NCBI RefSeq assembly: GCF_001500045.1
Contig: NZ_LQIX01000014.1
Location: 1-64,000 of the forward strand
DNA: 64,000 nt
Origin: Mycobacterium sp. GA-1199
GTDB lineage: Bacteria; Actinomycetota; Actinomycetes; Mycobacteriales; Mycobacteriaceae
Reading direction: 5' to 3'
The position numbers and the translations under genes are program-made. Below the pieces are notes generated by a model that ran no database searches, was not told the origin of the DNA, and saw nothing but the letters and a program-made list of their open reading frames with translations. Below are positions 33,712 to 44,341 of the stretch, one piece after another; position 1 is the stretch's first letter, and every line of letters starts with the position of its first letter.

Positions 33712-34083
33712 CTAGAGACCGGTGGAGCGGCGCACCTTGTCCACCGCCCCGCGCACCACCTGCTCGGTCGCGGCGAGCGGCGAGATCACCGACTCACCGA
33801 GGCCGACGATCCGTTCCACTCGCCCGACTATGCCCTCCATACGGTCGACCACGGCGTTCAGACGCGGGGCAAGCTGATTGATCTGATTGATGGTCTCGTT
33901 GAACCGCTCCAGGGTGGCATCGAGGTTGGCGGTGGAACTGTTGAGATCCTCGAGCGTCTCGCTCAGCCCCTCCAGGATGGTGTCGACCTGCTCGACGGTG
34001 ACGTCGGCGTTCAGCGCCGCCTGGGCGAGCTTTCTGATGCGTTCCGGTCCTGTACGGACCGGTCGACCACCCTTGTCTGCCAT
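33712..34083 (-). CDS. Helical hypothetical protein, 123 residues
   Basis: The N-terminal 30 residues are basic (MADKGGRPVRTGPERIRKLAQ). The rest has heptad repeats (LEGLSETLEDLNSSTANLDATLERFNETINQINQLAPRLNAVVDRMEGIV in sections), indicating a coiled coil. No membrane helix is evident. A CATAAT hexamer 7 bases before the ATG at 34083 supports this start over the upstream ATG at 34092. It could match Rv1444c, a small gene near devB in M. tuberculosis, but I am not certain. It ends 13 bases after ppc, convergently. Confidence 0.65.
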   Translation of the reverse strand: MADKGGRPVRTGPERIRKLAQAALNADVTVEQVDTILEGLSETLEDLNSSTANLDATLERFNETINQINQLAPRLNAVVDRMEGIVGRVERIVGLGESVISPLAATEQVVRGAVDKVRRSTGL

Positions 34084-34178
34084 GAGGGCCATTATGACGG
34101 CAGCCGGGGAACCGCTGGGTGTAACCCGGCGTCTGAACACATGTGAGCCACGGAGAAACCACGTCTCGGCAGTGTCCG

Positions 34179-34289
34179 ATGGATCCGCGAATTGTCATGG
34201 TCGGATCGGACACCACGACCCCAAGTGCCGACTACGACGCGGGCTTCCGCGACGGACAGAACGATGATCTCTCGGCCCTCTCAGGCTGA
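34179..34289 (+). CDS. Possible 36-residue protein
   Basis: A short frame with ATG at 34179 (or 34197) encodes MDPRIVMVGSDTTTPSADYDAGFRD..., ending in SALSG. It is acidic and has the YDAGFRDGQND segment seen in small actinobacterial proteins. It sits in the gap between two minus-strand genes and ends 8 bases before the convergent HNH gene. No clear ribosome site is present, so it may be chance. Confidence 0.3.
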   Translation: MDPRIVMVGSDTTTPSADYDAGFRDGQNDDLSALSG

Positions 34290-34296
34290 ACGCTGG

Positions 34297-35733
34297 TCAG
34301 AACGGCGGTGGTTCGTCGTCCCTGGCGAGTCGCTCGGCGAGGAGCAACTCTTTGCGAGCGATGCGCTCGGCGTTGTGTTGCCGCTCCAGCGCGATCCGAT
34401 ATGCCTTGTCCTCTGCGCGGGTGCGCCTGCGGATTGGCATCTTCGCGCCTCGATGAAGATCGTCTGGCCCGCCCGGCTGTGGGGCGACCACGATGTCGCC
34501 CGTGGGTCGGCCCAGCTGTTCGAAGAACTCGGCACCGCCGGGGGTGGTCGTGTACGTCTGCCCGTTGGGCGCCGTCCATATGACCGTGCCGTTCGCGAGT
34601 TGTCGGTCTGACCACCCGTCGGCGCCGCACCAGAAAGTCTTCAGCAGATGGTGAAACCCGCAGAGCAGCTTCAAGTTCGATGGATGGGTGGGACCCATTG
34701 GATACGGGACCGTATGGTCGATCTGGCACGCAGATGCCGGCACATCGCATCCGGGAAAGCGGCACGTCAGGTCACGCCATCGGATGAAACGAGCTAACGC
34801 CGCCGACGGCCGGTAGCCCTGCTCGGGGCAGGGTTCGGGCAGCGGAACAGGGCGCACCCGCGCGGTCGCGATCATCTCGCGCAACAACGAGGCGGGCACC
34901 GCGCCGAAGCCTGGCAGGTATCCCGGATTGTCCGACCGGCCCTCGATCGTGGCCTGCTCGGCGATTACATTGACGACGACCTGACTTGTTGGCTCGTTGG
35001 GGGACCCGTTCTGGCAGTCCTCGGCGCCGCAGCCGCACTGCAGCCGCATCTGCCCTGCGCTCATCGCCACCATCGCGTCTGCGCGGCGTTGTGAAGCGGT
35101 GCGCGGATCGTCGCGACAGACCGTTGCGGCAATCTCATCGAGGCGCGTGTCGAAAGCCACGCCGTCGGCGAAGGCGAGTTTGGCCCAGACCCCGACCATG
35201 CCTGGACTGATCGGACCGACCTCGACATAGCGGTCGTCGCTGGGCGGCTTCGGTTCCCGAACCCCGTCCGGGTCGAACTTCTCCACCCACATGTCGATGC
35301 GCTCGTGCAGCTTCGGCCCGGACAACTTCATCCATTTGGGCGACCATTTCGCGAACGCCGCGTCGAGCCGGGCAAGGCGATCGTCGTCCTGGACATTGGA
35401 GCTGCGGTTGACCAGGGCGGTCATCATCCGAAAGTCGATCTGTCCGCTCGCGAAGACCTCGGCGACCTTGGGCAAGCGCTCGCGGAGGTCGATGGCGTAG
35501 TGCAGGCGGCTGGCCGCTCGCCCGCGGCTGATGTTCAGTGCCGCCGCGATCTCGGCGACCACATTGGCGTGGCCGTCGATCGCCCAGTTCCTCCGTTCAT
35601 CGTCGTCATCGGGGGCACGGCGGGCATAGAGCTCACCGATGGCCATCAGCTCGCGGCCACAAGCTGCGCTCTGTTCGCGCGATGACGCGGCAATGGTCTC
35701 AACCACCGCCGCGTCGTCGAAATCTTCGAACAT
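34297..35733 (-). CDS. DUF222 / HNH endonuclease domain protein (13E12 family)
   Basis: The 478-residue protein has the DUF222 helical domain (about 1-300). A C-terminal HNH motif follows: CRFPGCDVPASACQIDHTV, then PSNLKLLCGFHHLLKTFW (about 324-361), with Cys pairs for structural zinc. This is the 13E12 repeat family of mycobacteria, multi-copy proteins of uncertain function with nuclease-like ends. The ATG at 35733 is chosen because a TAGTAT hexamer lies 7 bases upstream, and because a perfect LexA box covers the start codon. From recall, several 13E12 genes in M. tuberculosis are DNA-damage inducible. The C-terminal 60 residues are strongly basic then acidic. Confidence 0.9.
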   Translation of the reverse strand: MFEDFDDAAVVETIAASSREQSAACGRELMAIGELYARRAPDDDDERRNWAIDGHANVVAEIAAALNISRGRAASRLHYAIDLRERLPKVAEVFASGQIDFRMMTALVNRSSNVQDDDRLARLDAAFAKWSPKWMKLSGPKLHERIDMWVEKFDPDGVREPKPPSDDRYVEVGPISPGMVGVWAKLAFADGVAFDTRLDEIAATVCRDDPRTASQRRADAMVAMSAGQMRLQCGCGAEDCQNGSPNEPTSQVVVNVIAEQATIEGRSDNPGYLPGFGAVPASLLREMIATARVRPVPLPEPCPEQGYRPSAALARFIRWRDLTCRFPGCDVPASACQIDHTVPYPMGPTHPSNLKLLCGFHHLLKTFWCGADGWSDRQLANGTVIWTAPNGQTYTTTPGGAEFFEQLGRPTGDIVVAPQPGGPDDLHRGAKMPIRRRTRAEDKAYRIALERQHNAERIARKELLLAERLARDDEPPPF

Positions 35734-35741
35734 GTGTTCGA
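35726..35741. promoter_or_regulatory. Perfect LexA (SOS) box over the 13E12-type gene start
   Basis: TCGAACATGTGTTCGA is a perfect palindrome that matches the mycobacterial SOS consensus TCGAAC-N4-GTTCGA in every fixed position. It overlaps the ATG (35731-35733 on the plus strand) and abuts the TAGTAT -10 hexamer at 35741-35746. Bound LexA would block transcription initiation of the HNH gene. Confidence 0.85.
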
Positions 35742-35792
35742 TACTACTCGCGTACCCTGACAAGTTGCGGCGCCAGCGGGCTTGAGCCCGCG

Positions 35793-36530
35793 TCAGAGCT
35801 TGCTTGCCGCCGCCTCGTCGAGCATCCACACCGTCGCCTCGCGGCCCACCGCACCCGCCGCTGGCACGTCGTCGGCATCAGCGCCGCGGATTGCCGCTGC
35901 GACCGCGTCGGCCTTTCCGTCACCGGAGACCACCACCCATACCTCCCGCGATCGTCGAACCGCGGGCAGTGTCAGCGTAATCCGGCGCGGCGGCGGCTTG
36001 GGGGAGTCTTCGACACCGACCACCAGCCGCTCGGTCTCACGCACCGCGGCGGTGTGGGGGAACAGCGAGTTGATGTGGCCCTCGCCGCCCATCCCCAGAA
36101 GATGCACGTCGAAGTCCGGGGCCGGCTCGCCACCCACGGCGTTGGCGGCCAGCACCTGCTCGTATGCCGCCGCGGCAGCGTCGAGGTCGTCGCCGAATTC
36201 CGCGCCGCTGGCGGCTATCGGGTGCACATTCTCGTCCGGGATGCTCACGTGGTCCAGCAGCGCCTCTCGGGCCTGCTTGTAGTTGCGCTCGTCATCGTCG
36301 GCCGGCACGAATCGATCGTCGCCCCAGTAGAGATGCACCTTCGCCCAATCGATCTCGGCGCCCTTCTCCGCCACGCGCTTCAACAGCCCGGTGCCGGTGC
36401 CCCCGCCCGTGAGCACGATGTGCGCCGACCCGCGCTCGGCGACGGCCGCGACAATCGCCGCGACAAGCCGATCACCGGCGGCCGTGACCAACGTTGCGGT
36501 GTCGGGATGACGCTCGATCGTCGCGCTCAT
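35793..36530 (-). CDS. pgl: 6-phosphogluconolactonase
   Basis: Pgl (DevB) hydrolyses 6-phosphogluconolactone to 6-phosphogluconate. The 245-residue protein has [32 protein letters not shown] (Asp-Arg of the active site), [10 protein letters not shown] and [18 protein letters not shown] with the catalytic His, matching the NagB/Pgl fold. It is last in the tkt-tal-zwf-opcA-pgl operon. The ATG overlaps the opcA stop by 4 bases. Confidence 0.95.
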   Translation of the reverse strand: MSATIERHPDTATLVTAAGDRLVAAIVAAVAERGSAHIVLTGGGTGTGLLKRVAEKGAEIDWAKVHLYWGDDRFVPADDDERNYKQAREALLDHVSIPDENVHPIAASGAEFGDDLDAAAAAYEQVLAANAVGGEPAPDFDVHLLGMGGEGHINSLFPHTAAVRETERLVVGVEDSPKPPPRRITLTLPAVRRSREVWVVVSGDGKADAVAAAIRGADADDVPAAGAVGREATVWMLDEAAASKL

Positions 36531-37438
36531 GCGTATTGCACCTTGTCGATTCCCTGCAGGGCCTCGTGATAGATCTCATCGGGGTCAAGCCTGCGCAGAT
36601 CCTCGGCCAGGCACTCCTTGGCCTCCCTGCGCGCCAACGGGATTCGGGCCTCGGGTCGGCTGGTGCGACTCAGCGTCGCGGTGACGCCGTCCTGCGGCCG
36701 ACGCAAAGTGATGGTCTCACCGTCGCGGATCAGCTCGACTTTCAACTCGCCCACCTGCCGGTGCACCGGACCGTCGATTCGAGCGGCGAGCCAACCCGCC
36801 AGCACGTCGAGTGACGGCTCGCCGCGTAGACCCGACACCACCGCGGACGCTATCGGCGCGTGCGGTTCCTGATCGACGGCGGCGGCCAGCAGGGCCCGCC
36901 AGTACGTGATCCGAGCCCAACAGAGGTCGGTGTCTCCTGCGGTGTAACCGGCAAGTCGCCCTTTGATCGCGGCCAACGGATCAGAACATTGCGTCGCGTT
37001 CGTGATCCGACGAATCGCCAACCGGCCCAACGGATCCTCAGCAGGCACCGCCGGCCCGCCTGCCGGCCACCACGCCACCACCGGGGTATCGGGCAACAAG
37101 AAGGGCAGCACCACGGCGCTGGCATGGTCGGCGAGCTCACCGTGCAGGCGCAGCCCGACGATCTCCCCGGCTCCGGCATCCCCGCCGACGCGAAGCTGCG
37201 CGTCCAGCCGGGCGTCGTCGGCGTCACGATCCCCAGGCACCACGATGATCACCCGGCAGGGGTGCTCGCGGCTGGCGAAGTTGGCGGCTTCGATGGATTC
37301 CTCGAGCAGCTCATCGGAATCGAGCGAGACGACGAGGGTGAGCACCCGGCTCAGGGTGATCGCGCCGCCCTCCTCGCGCAGGCCGGTGATTTTCTTGTTG
37401 ATGTCGTTCGTGTTGGTGTTCGGCAGGTCGACGATCAC
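36527..37438 (-). CDS. opcA: Glucose-6-phosphate dehydrogenase assembly protein OpcA
   Basis: OpcA assists assembly or redox control of glucose-6-phosphate dehydrogenase in cyanobacteria and actinobacteria. The 303-residue protein shows family stretches [50 protein letters not shown] and [15 protein letters not shown]. The GTG at 37438 overlaps the zwf stop as GTGA and gives the same length as remembered for Rv1446c. An ATG at 37450 is a possible alternative start. Confidence 0.92.
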   Translation of the reverse strand: MIVDLPNTNTNDINKKITGLREEGGAITLSRVLTLVVSLDSDELLEESIEAANFASREHPCRVIIVVPGDRDADDARLDAQLRVGGDAGAGEIVGLRLHGELADHASAVVLPFLLPDTPVVAWWPAGGPAVPAEDPLGRLAIRRITNATQCSDPLAAIKGRLAGYTAGDTDLCWARITYWRALLAAAVDQEPHAPIASAVVSGLRGEPSLDVLAGWLAARIDGPVHRQVGELKVELIRDGETITLRRPQDGVTATLSRTSRPEARIPLARREAKECLAEDLRRLDPDEIYHEALQGIDKVQYA

Positions 37439-38961
37439 GGCCGCCTCCATTCCCGGCCCATGCGATGCAACATCTCGTCGGCCGAGGCCGGACCCCAGGT
37501 GCCCGACTCGTACGCCTCGGGCTTACCGTGGGCGGCCCAGTAGTCCAGCACGGGATCGAGTATCTCCCAGGACAATTCGACCTCCCTGTTCACCGGGAAC
37601 AGCGAGGGTTCACCGAGCAGCACGTCGAGGATCAGCCGCTCATAGGCTTCGGGGGAGTCTTCGGCGAACGCCGATCCGTAGGAGAAGTCCATGTTGACGT
37701 CGCGGACCTCCATGGCGCTGCCGGGCACCTTCGAACCGAACCGGGTCGTGATGCCCTCGTCGGGCTGAACCCTGATCACCAATGCGTTCTGCCCGAGTTC
37801 CTCGGTCATGGTCTTGTCGAAGGGCAGGTGCGGTGCCCGCTTGAAGATCAGCGCGATCTCGGTCACCCTGCGCCCCAGCCGTTTTCCGGTGCGCAGGAAG
37901 AACGGCACACCCGCCCACCGCCTGGTGTCGACCTCCAGCGCGATGGCCGCGTAGGTCTCGGTCTTCGAATCCTTCGAGAAGCCCTCTTCTTCGAGCAGCC
38001 CCACCACTTTCTCGCTGCCCTGCCAGCCCGACGCGTACTGCCCGCGTGCGGTGGTCTGATCGAGCGGCTGCATCGGCCGCGTGGCCGAGAACACCTTGAT
38101 CTTCTCGATCTGCAGTTCCTTCGGGCCGAAGCTGACCGGCTCCTCCATGGCGGTCAGGGCCAGCAGTTGCAGGAGATGGTTCTGGATGACGTCGCGCGCG
38201 GCGCCGACCCCGTCGTAATAACCTCCGCGGCCGCCGAGTCCGATGTCCTCGGCCATCGTGATCTGCACGCTGTCGACGTAGTTGTTGTTCCAGATCGGCT
38301 CGTACAGTTCGTTGGCGAACCGCAGCGCGAGGATGTTCTGCACCGTCTCTTTGCCCAGGTAGTGGTCGATGCGGAACACCGACTCCTCGGGGAACACGCT
38401 GTTGACGACCTCGTTGAGTTCCTGCGCACTCTCCAGGTCGTGGCCGAACGGCTTCTCGATCACCACGCGGCTCCAGCGACCCTCCTGCGGGTTGGCCAAA
38501 CCGGACTTGTGCAGCTGCTCGCACACCGGCTGGAACGCGTTCGGGGGAATGGACAGGTAGAAAACGTGATTTCCGCCCGTTCCGCGTTCGGCGTCGAGTT
38601 TCTCGAGCGTCTCGGCAAGACGGCCGAACGCCGCGTCGTCGTCGAAAGTGCCCTGGACGAAGCGGAATCCCTCGGCCAGCCGATCCCACACCTCCTGCCG
38701 GAACGGCGTACGGGCGTGTTTCTTCACCGCCTCGTAGACCACTTCACCGAAATCTTCGTCGGCCCAATCCCGTCGGGCGAACCCGATCAATGAGAAGGAC
38801 GGAGGCAGCAGTCCGCGGTTGGCCAAGTCGTAGATCGCCGGCATCAGCTTCTTACGCGACAGGTCGCCGGTGACACCGAAGATGACGATCCCGCAGGGCC
38901 CCGCGATCCGGGGCATCCGCTTGTCGCGCTTGTCGCGAAGCGGATTCACCCAGTCCGTCAT
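37435..38961 (-). CDS. zwf: Glucose-6-phosphate 1-dehydrogenase
   Basis: Zwf oxidises glucose 6-phosphate to 6-phosphogluconolactone, the entry step of the pentose-phosphate pathway and a main NADPH source. The 508-residue protein has the nucleotide loop [33 protein letters not shown] and the active-site [13 protein letters not shown] near residue 195. The ATG at 38961 overlaps the tal stop (ATGA), and its N-terminus [10 protein letters not shown] matches actinobacterial Zwf2. OpcA, its partner, is the next gene. Confidence 0.97.
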   Translation of the reverse strand: MTDWVNPLRDKRDKRMPRIAGPCGIVIFGVTGDLSRKKLMPAIYDLANRGLLPPSFSLIGFARRDWADEDFGEVVYEAVKKHARTPFRQEVWDRLAEGFRFVQGTFDDDAAFGRLAETLEKLDAERGTGGNHVFYLSIPPNAFQPVCEQLHKSGLANPQEGRWSRVVIEKPFGHDLESAQELNEVVNSVFPEESVFRIDHYLGKETVQNILALRFANELYEPIWNNNYVDSVQITMAEDIGLGGRGGYYDGVGAARDVIQNHLLQLLALTAMEEPVSFGPKELQIEKIKVFSATRPMQPLDQTTARGQYASGWQGSEKVVGLLEEEGFSKDSKTETYAAIALEVDTRRWAGVPFFLRTGKRLGRRVTEIALIFKRAPHLPFDKTMTEELGQNALVIRVQPDEGITTRFGSKVPGSAMEVRDVNMDFSYGSAFAEDSPEAYERLILDVLLGEPSLFPVNREVELSWEILDPVLDYWAAHGKPEAYESGTWGPASADEMLHRMGREWRRP

Positions 38962-40076
38962 TTCTTGGCGGCGTCGAGCTGTTCCTGGGTCGCCTCGAGC
39001 AACTCGAGCCACGACTTCTCGAATTTCTCCACACCCTCGTCCTCGAGGAGGCGGAACACGTCTGGCAGTTCGATACCGACGGCGTCCAACTTGTCGAACA
39101 GCGCCTGCGATTCGTCGGCCGTGCCGGTGACCGTGTCGCCGGTGATCACGCCGTGCTCGGCGACGGCGTCGATCGTCTTCTCCGGCATGGTGTTGACCGT
39201 ATTCGGGGCGACCAGCTCGGTGACGTACAAGGTGTCCGAGTACTCGGGATTCTTCACCCCGGTGGAGGCCCACAGCGGACGTTGCACACGGGCGCCGTCG
39301 CCCTTGAGCGCTTCGAAGCGTTTGCCGCCGACGAACACCTCTTCGTAAGCGGCGTAGGCGAGTCGCGCGTTGGCGACACCGGCCTTACCCCGCAGATCCA
39401 GCGCCTCCTGCGATCCGATCTTCTCCAGTCGCTTGTCGATCTCGGTGTCCACCCGGGACACGAAGAACGAAGCGACCGAATGGATCTTGGACAGGTCGTG
39501 GCCGGCCTCCTTGGCCTTCTCGAGGCCTTCGAGGTAGGCGTCCATCACCAGTCGGTGGCGTTCCACGGAGAAGATCAACGTGACGTTGACCGAGATGCCT
39601 TCGGCGATCACCGCGGTGATCGCGGGTAGGCCGGCCATCGTCGCGGGGATTTTGATCAGCAGGTTGGGCCGGTCGACGGTCTTCCACAGATCGATCGCTT
39701 GCAGAATGGTCTTGTCTGTGTCGTGCGCGACCCGCGGGTCCACCTCGATCGACACCCGGCCGTCGACACCGTCGGAGAGCTCGTATTGCTTGGCCAATAC
39801 GTCGCAGGCGTTGCGGACGTCGTCGGTGGTGACGGTGCGGATCGTGGCGTCCACGTCCGCGCCCCGCGCGGCCAGTTCGTTGACCTGATCGTCGTAGGCG
39901 TGTCCCTTGGACAACGCGGCCTGGAAGATCGACGGGTTGGTGGTCACCCCGACGACACTCTTGGTGTCGATGAGCTCCTGCAGGTTTCCTGTCTGCAGTC
40001 GGTCGCGCGACAGGTCATCGAGCCACACCGACACGCCTGCCTCGGACAATGCCGCGAGATTCGGATTCTGAGCCAT
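38958..40076 (-). CDS. tal: Transaldolase
   Basis: Tal moves a dihydroxyacetone unit between sedoheptulose 7-phosphate and glyceraldehyde 3-phosphate. The 372-residue protein is the longer TalB-like actinobacterial form. It shows [24 protein letters not shown], the Schiff-base Lys in [16 protein letters not shown] and [15 protein letters not shown]. An AGGAAAGG ribosome site precedes the ATG at 40076. A 27-base gap separates it from tkt. Confidence 0.97.
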   Translation of the reverse strand: MAQNPNLAALSEAGVSVWLDDLSRDRLQTGNLQELIDTKSVVGVTTNPSIFQAALSKGHAYDDQVNELAARGADVDATIRTVTTDDVRNACDVLAKQYELSDGVDGRVSIEVDPRVAHDTDKTILQAIDLWKTVDRPNLLIKIPATMAGLPAITAVIAEGISVNVTLIFSVERHRLVMDAYLEGLEKAKEAGHDLSKIHSVASFFVSRVDTEIDKRLEKIGSQEALDLRGKAGVANARLAYAAYEEVFVGGKRFEALKGDGARVQRPLWASTGVKNPEYSDTLYVTELVAPNTVNTMPEKTIDAVAEHGVITGDTVTGTADESQALFDKLDAVGIELPDVFRLLEDEGVEKFEKSWLELLEATQEQLDAAKK

Positions 40077-40103
40077 AGCTGTGCCTTTCCTAGCGTTTCG
40101 ACC

Positions 40104-42197
40104 TCAGTTGTCTATCGATCGCTCCGCGGCGGCCACCACAGCCTCGGGAGTGAACCCGAACTCGCGGAACAACGTCTTGTGATCGGCAGACTCGCCGTAG
40201 TGCTCGATCGAGACGATCTCCCCGGTGTCGCCGACGAGCTTGTACCAGCTCTGCGCGACGGCAGCTTCGACCGCCACGCGCGCCGAAACACTCGGAGGCA
40301 GAACCGAATCGCGGTACTCGCGCGGTTGCGACTCGAACCACTCCACGCACGGCATCGACACCACGTAGGCCGTGATGTCCTTTTCCGCCAACTGCTTTCT
40401 CGCCTCCACCGCCAGCTGTAGTTCCGAACCCGTCGCGATGATGATCACGTCCGCGTCGTCGGCGGGGTTGCCGCCGCCGAGGACGTAGCCGCCGCGGGCC
40501 ACCCCGTCGGCGTCGGTGCCCTCCAGTACCGGGATGCCCTGGCGCGTCAGGATGAAACCGACCGGACCGCTGCCGTTTCCGCGGGCGATGATGCTGCGCC
40601 AGGCGTACGCCGTTTCGTTGGGGTCGCCCGGTCGGACAACGGACAGGTTCGGGATCGCGCGCAGCGCCGCGAGGTGTTCGATCGGCTGGTGCGTCGGGCC
40701 GTCCTCGCCGAGACCGATCGAGTCGTGGGTCCAGATGTAGATGGTGTCGATGTCCATCAGCGATGCGAGCCGCACGGCAGGCCGCATATAATCGGAGAAC
40801 TGCAGGAACGTGCCACCGAATGCGCGGGTCGGGCCGTGCAGCACGATGCCGGACAGGATCGCGCCCATCGCGTGTTCGCGCACACCGAAGTGCAGCACCC
40901 GGCCGTACCAGTCAGCAGTGAAATCGTCCGTCGAGATCGACGGCGGGCCAAATGAGTTCACGCCCTTGATCGTGGTGTTGTTACTGCCCGCGAGGTCCGC
41001 CGAACCACCCCACAATTCGGGCAGCTTCGGGGCGACGTCGTTGAGCACCTGACCGAACGCGGCGCGGGTGGCCAACGGCTTGGAGCCCGGCTCCCAGTAG
41101 GTCAGGTCGGAATCCCAGCCGTCGGGCAGTTTCTGGGCCAGCAGCCGGTCCAGCAGTTCCTTGCGCTCGGGCTCACGCTCGGCCCACGCGTCGAAGTCGG
41201 TCTGCCACTTGGCGTGTGCCTCCTTGCCGCGGTCCACCAGCTTGCGGGTGTGCTCGATGACCTCCGGCCGCACCTCGAAGGTCTTGTCGGGGTCGAAGCC
41301 GAGGATCTTCTTGGTGGCCGCGACCTCCTCCTCGCCCAGCGCCGAACCATGCACGTCGCCGGTGTTCATCTTGTTGGGGGCCGGGTAGCCGATGATCGTG
41401 CGCAGCGCGATGAACGACGATTTGTCGGTCACCGCCTTGGCGGCCCGCACGGCTTCTTCTATGCCGACGACGTTCTCGCCGCCCTCTACCTCCTGGACGT
41501 GCCAGCCGTAGGCCCGGTAGCGGGCGGCGACGTCTTCGGACAGCGCGATGTTCGTGTCGTGTTCGATCGAGATCTGGTTCTTGTCGTAGAACACGATCAG
41601 GTTGCCGAGCTGTTGGGTGCCCGCCAGCGACGACGCCTCGCTCGTGATGCCCTCTTCGATGTCGCCGTCGGAGGCGATCACATAGATGTAGTGGTCGAAC
41701 GGGCTCTCACCCCAGGGAGTGTCGGGGTCGAACAACCCGCGCTCGTAGCGCGAGGCCATCGCCATGCCGACCGCGGAGGCCAGGCCCTGTCCGAGCGGGC
41801 CGGTGGTGATCTCCACGCCGTCGGTGTGGCGGAACTCCGGATGGCCGGGGGTCTTGGACTTGAACGTCCGCAGGGCTTTGATGTCGTCCAACTCCAGCCC
41901 GAATCCGCCGAGATAGAGCTGGATGTACAGAGTCAGGCTGGAATGGCCGGCAGACAGCACGAAGCGGTCGCGGCCGAGCCAGTGCACATCGCTGGGGTCG
42001 TGACGCATCTGACGCTGGAACAGCGTGTAGGCCAGCGGCGCCAGGCTCATCGCGGTTCCGGGATGGCCGTTGCCGACCTTCTGCACCGCGTCGGCCGCCA
42101 GCACCCGCACGGTGTCGACCGCCGCCGAGTCCACCTCGGTCCAGTCCTCGGGGTGATTCGGGCGGGTCAGCGCGGAGATTTCTTCGAGTGTGGTCAC
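40104..42197 (-). CDS. tkt: Transketolase
   Basis: Tkt transfers two-carbon units using thiamine diphosphate. The 697-residue protein has [21 protein letters not shown], the thiamine-binding [15 protein letters not shown] and the C-terminal half motifs [30 protein letters not shown] and [14 protein letters not shown]. The GTG at 42197 has an AGGAG site 7 bases upstream and gives the expected N-terminus [13 protein letters not shown]. The frame stays open further upstream, but those codons precede the ribosome site. It leads the minus-strand pentose-phosphate operon. Confidence 0.97.
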   Translation of the reverse strand: MTTLEEISALTRPNHPEDWTEVDSAAVDTVRVLAADAVQKVGNGHPGTAMSLAPLAYTLFQRQMRHDPSDVHWLGRDRFVLSAGHSSLTLYIQLYLGGFGLELDDIKALRTFKSKTPGHPEFRHTDGVEITTGPLGQGLASAVGMAMASRYERGLFDPDTPWGESPFDHYIYVIASDGDIEEGITSEASSLAGTQQLGNLIVFYDKNQISIEHDTNIALSEDVAARYRAYGWHVQEVEGGENVVGIEEAVRAAKAVTDKSSFIALRTIIGYPAPNKMNTGDVHGSALGEEEVAATKKILGFDPDKTFEVRPEVIEHTRKLVDRGKEAHAKWQTDFDAWAEREPERKELLDRLLAQKLPDGWDSDLTYWEPGSKPLATRAAFGQVLNDVAPKLPELWGGSADLAGSNNTTIKGVNSFGPPSISTDDFTADWYGRVLHFGVREHAMGAILSGIVLHGPTRAFGGTFLQFSDYMRPAVRLASLMDIDTIYIWTHDSIGLGEDGPTHQPIEHLAALRAIPNLSVVRPGDPNETAYAWRSIIARGNGSGPVGFILTRQGIPVLEGTDADGVARGGYVLGGGNPADDADVIIIATGSELQLAVEARKQLAEKDITAYVVSMPCVEWFESQPREYRDSVLPPSVSARVAVEAAVAQSWYKLVGDTGEIVSIEHYGESADHKTLFREFGFTPEAVVAAAERSIDN

Positions 42198-42384
42198 AGG
42201 CGCACTCCTGGTCGGCATAGAGCATTTCTCAGCTGCACGTTCAACCACCCTAGTGCGGGATGGTCGCGCAATGCAGGCCGCTGGGGCGAGATGCCGGGGA
42301 GGATTAGGACGGCGTTGTCGTGCGGTCTACCATCGTCTGTAGTAGACGCCCGCGCGCTGGGACCATTTCGACAGGAGCAACTGC
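42198..42384. promoter_or_regulatory. Divergent tkt/ctaB promoter region
   Basis: This 187-base gap separates the two GTG starts. It holds AGGAG ribosome sites for both genes (before 42197 on the minus strand and at 42373-42377 for ctaB). A possible ctaB -10 is TACCAT at 42328. An inverted repeat, GTCTAC (42325-42330) and GTAGAC (42342-42347), overlaps it. For tkt, TTGAAC with TCTATG 17 bases on is the best but weak match. Confidence 0.4.
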
Positions 42385-43338
42385 GTGAGAGTTCGCGACG
42401 GTCATCACCTCGTCGACGGGGATTCGATGTCGCCGCGGGGGCGGTTCCGGACGCGAATCCGCGACACGCTTCTCGGCTACGTCTCGCTGACCAAGCCGCG
42501 GGTCATCGAACTGCTTCTGGTCACCACCATCCCAGCCATGCTCTTGGCGAGCCGGGGCACGGTCGATCCGCTGCTGATCCTGAACACCCTGTTCGGCGGA
42601 CTGCTGGCTGCGGCAGGCGCCAACGCACTGAACTGCGTGGCCGACGCCGACATCGACAAGATGATGAAGCGCACCGAGCGCAGGCCGCTGGCGCGTGCCA
42701 CGGTTCCGCGCAGTCACGCGCTGATCTTCGGGCTGGCTCTGTCCGTCGCGTCGTTCTTCTGGCTGTGGTGGACGACGAACATGCTGTCGGCCCATCTCGC
42801 CGGCGCGACGATCGCCTTCTACGTACTCGTCTACACGCTGTTGCTCAAGCGCCGCACCTCGCAGAACGTGGTGTGGGGTGGGGCGGCCGGCTGTATGCCG
42901 GTGATGATCGGCTGGTCCGCGGTCACCGGGACGATCGCCTGGCCCGCACTGGTCATGTTCGCGATCATCTTCTTCTGGACTCCGCCGCACACCTGGGCGC
43001 TCGCGATGCGCTACAAGGAGGACTACCGTGCCGCGGGCGTCCCGATGCTTCCCGCGGTCGCCACCGAACGTCAGGTCACCAAGCAGATCCTGATCTACAC
43101 GTATCTGACGGTGGCCGCGACGCTCGCGCTGACACCCGTCACCGGCTGGCTGTATGCGGCAGTGGCGCTGCTGGCCGGCGGATGGTTCCTGGTGATGGCG
43201 CACCAGCTCTACAACGGCGTGCGGCGCGGCGAGGCGGTCAAGCCGCTGCGGCTGTTCCTGCAGTCGAACAACTATCTCGCCGTCGTGTTCCTGGCCCTCG
43301 CCGTCGACTCCGTCCTGGCGCTGCCCACGGTGTTCTAG
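42385..43338 (+). CDS. ctaB: Protoheme IX farnesyltransferase (heme O synthase)
   Basis: CtaB adds a farnesyl group to heme b to make heme O for cytochrome aa3. The 317-residue protein has about nine membrane helices. It shows the UbiA-type acidic motifs [21 protein letters not shown] (near residue 83) and [27 protein letters not shown]. The GTG at 42385 follows an AGGAG site by 7 bases. CtaA, the next enzyme of heme A synthesis, is encoded at 45240-46190. Confidence 0.96.
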   Translation: MRVRDGHHLVDGDSMSPRGRFRTRIRDTLLGYVSLTKPRVIELLLVTTIPAMLLASRGTVDPLLILNTLFGGLLAAAGANALNCVADADIDKMMKRTERRPLARATVPRSHALIFGLALSVASFFWLWWTTNMLSAHLAGATIAFYVLVYTLLLKRRTSQNVVWGGAAGCMPVMIGWSAVTGTIAWPALVMFAIIFFWTPPHTWALAMRYKEDYRAAGVPMLPAVATERQVTKQILIYTYLTVAATLALTPVTGWLYAAVALLAGGWFLVMAHQLYNGVRRGEAVKPLRLFLQSNNYLAVVFLALAVDSVLALPTVF

Positions 43339-43347
43339 CCCGCTCCG

Positions 43348-44319
43348 CTAGGGCACCAGCACCACCGAACCCACCGTCTTGCGGTCCTGCAGGTCGCGGT
43401 GCGCCTGCTCGGCATCGGTGAGACGGTAGCGCTCGCTGACCGTGATCGTCAGCGTGCCCGACGCGATCGCATCAAGAAGTTCACCGGCACGCCACGCGAA
43501 TTCGTCTGCGGTGCGCGTGTAGTGCACGAGCGTCGGCCGGGTGAGGAACAGCGAGCCCGCCGCATTGAGCAGCTGCGGGTCGAAGGGCGGCACCGGCCCG
43601 CTCGAGGCCCCGAACAACGCCAGCGTGCCCCGCACCCGCAGGCTGGCCAGGCTGGCTTCGAACGTGGCGGCCCCCACCCCGTCGTACACGGCCGCGACAC
43701 CGCCGTCGGTCATCTCCTTGATCTCGGCGCCGAAGGTCGCCGGGTCGGTCGGATAGTCCAGCACTCGCACTGCTCCGGCCTGACGCGACAGCTCGGCCTT
43801 CTCCGCCGTCGAGACGGTGGTGATGACGCGTACCGCCATGCTGGTCGCCCACTGGGTGAGGATGAGCCCGACGCCGCCCGCACCCGCGTGCACCAGCACC
43901 GAGTCGCCCTGTTGCACCGGATACAGCGATTTGATCAGGTAGTGCGCCGTCATGCCCTTGAGCAGCGACGCGGCGGCCGCGTCGGGGGCCACGCCTTCCG
44001 GTACATAAGCCACGAAATCAGCTGGGGCGACGCTGTATTCGGCGTAGGCACCGTTGGCCTGAGCGGTGACGACCCGATCACCGACCTTCAGCGCGACGAC
44101 GTCTTCACCGATCGCCGCCACGGTGCCGCACACCTCGTTGCCGACGATGAACGGCGTCTCCCGCGGGTACTGGCCGGACCGGAAGTACGTGTCGAGGAAG
44201 TTCACGCCGATGGCCTCGGCCTTGATGAGCACTTCCCCGGGGCCCGGCGTGGGCTGTGGCTTCTCGACGTAGGTGAGGACTTCGGGTCCGCCGGTCTCGG
44301 CGACTTCGATGGCATGCAT
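43348..44319 (-). CDS. qor: NADPH:quinone oxidoreductase, zinc-free MDR family
   Basis: The 323-residue protein has the MDR fold: MHAIEVAETGGPEVLTYVEKP, the GVNFLDTYFRSGQYPRE segment typical of quinone oxidoreductases and the NADPH site SVLVHAGAGGVGLILTQWA. Zinc ligands of alcohol dehydrogenases are absent. It probably reduces quinones or related enones, but the substrate cannot be read from the sequence. It is the counterpart of M. tuberculosis Rv1454c. The ATG at 44319 lies only 29 bases from the divergent ATP-grasp gene. It converges with ctaB after 9 bases. Confidence 0.92.
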   Translation of the reverse strand: MHAIEVAETGGPEVLTYVEKPQPTPGPGEVLIKAEAIGVNFLDTYFRSGQYPRETPFIVGNEVCGTVAAIGEDVVALKVGDRVVTAQANGAYAEYSVAPADFVAYVPEGVAPDAAAASLLKGMTAHYLIKSLYPVQQGDSVLVHAGAGGVGLILTQWATSMAVRVITTVSTAEKAELSRQAGAVRVLDYPTDPATFGAEIKEMTDGGVAAVYDGVGAATFEASLASLRVRGTLALFGASSGPVPPFDPQLLNAAGSLFLTRPTLVHYTRTADEFAWRAGELLDAIASGTLTITVSERYRLTDAEQAHRDLQDRKTVGSVVLVP

Positions 44320-44325
44320 GGCTCC

Positions 44326-44341
44326 ATCGTGCCAATATCCT
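44326..44341. promoter_or_regulatory. Back-to-back -10 hexamers for qor and the ATP-grasp gene
   Basis: On the minus strand CACGAT (44326-44331) ends 6 bases before the qor ATG. On the plus strand TATCCT (44336-44341) ends 7 bases before the GTG at 44349. Just 4 bases separate the two, so the two polymerase sites overlap and are probably exclusive. Confidence 0.45.

Noticed and set aside
41214..43421. 735-codon plus-strand open frame opposite tkt and overlapping ctaB
   Set aside because: tkt and ctaB are clear by homology. The long frame spans the divergent promoter region and has no domain.
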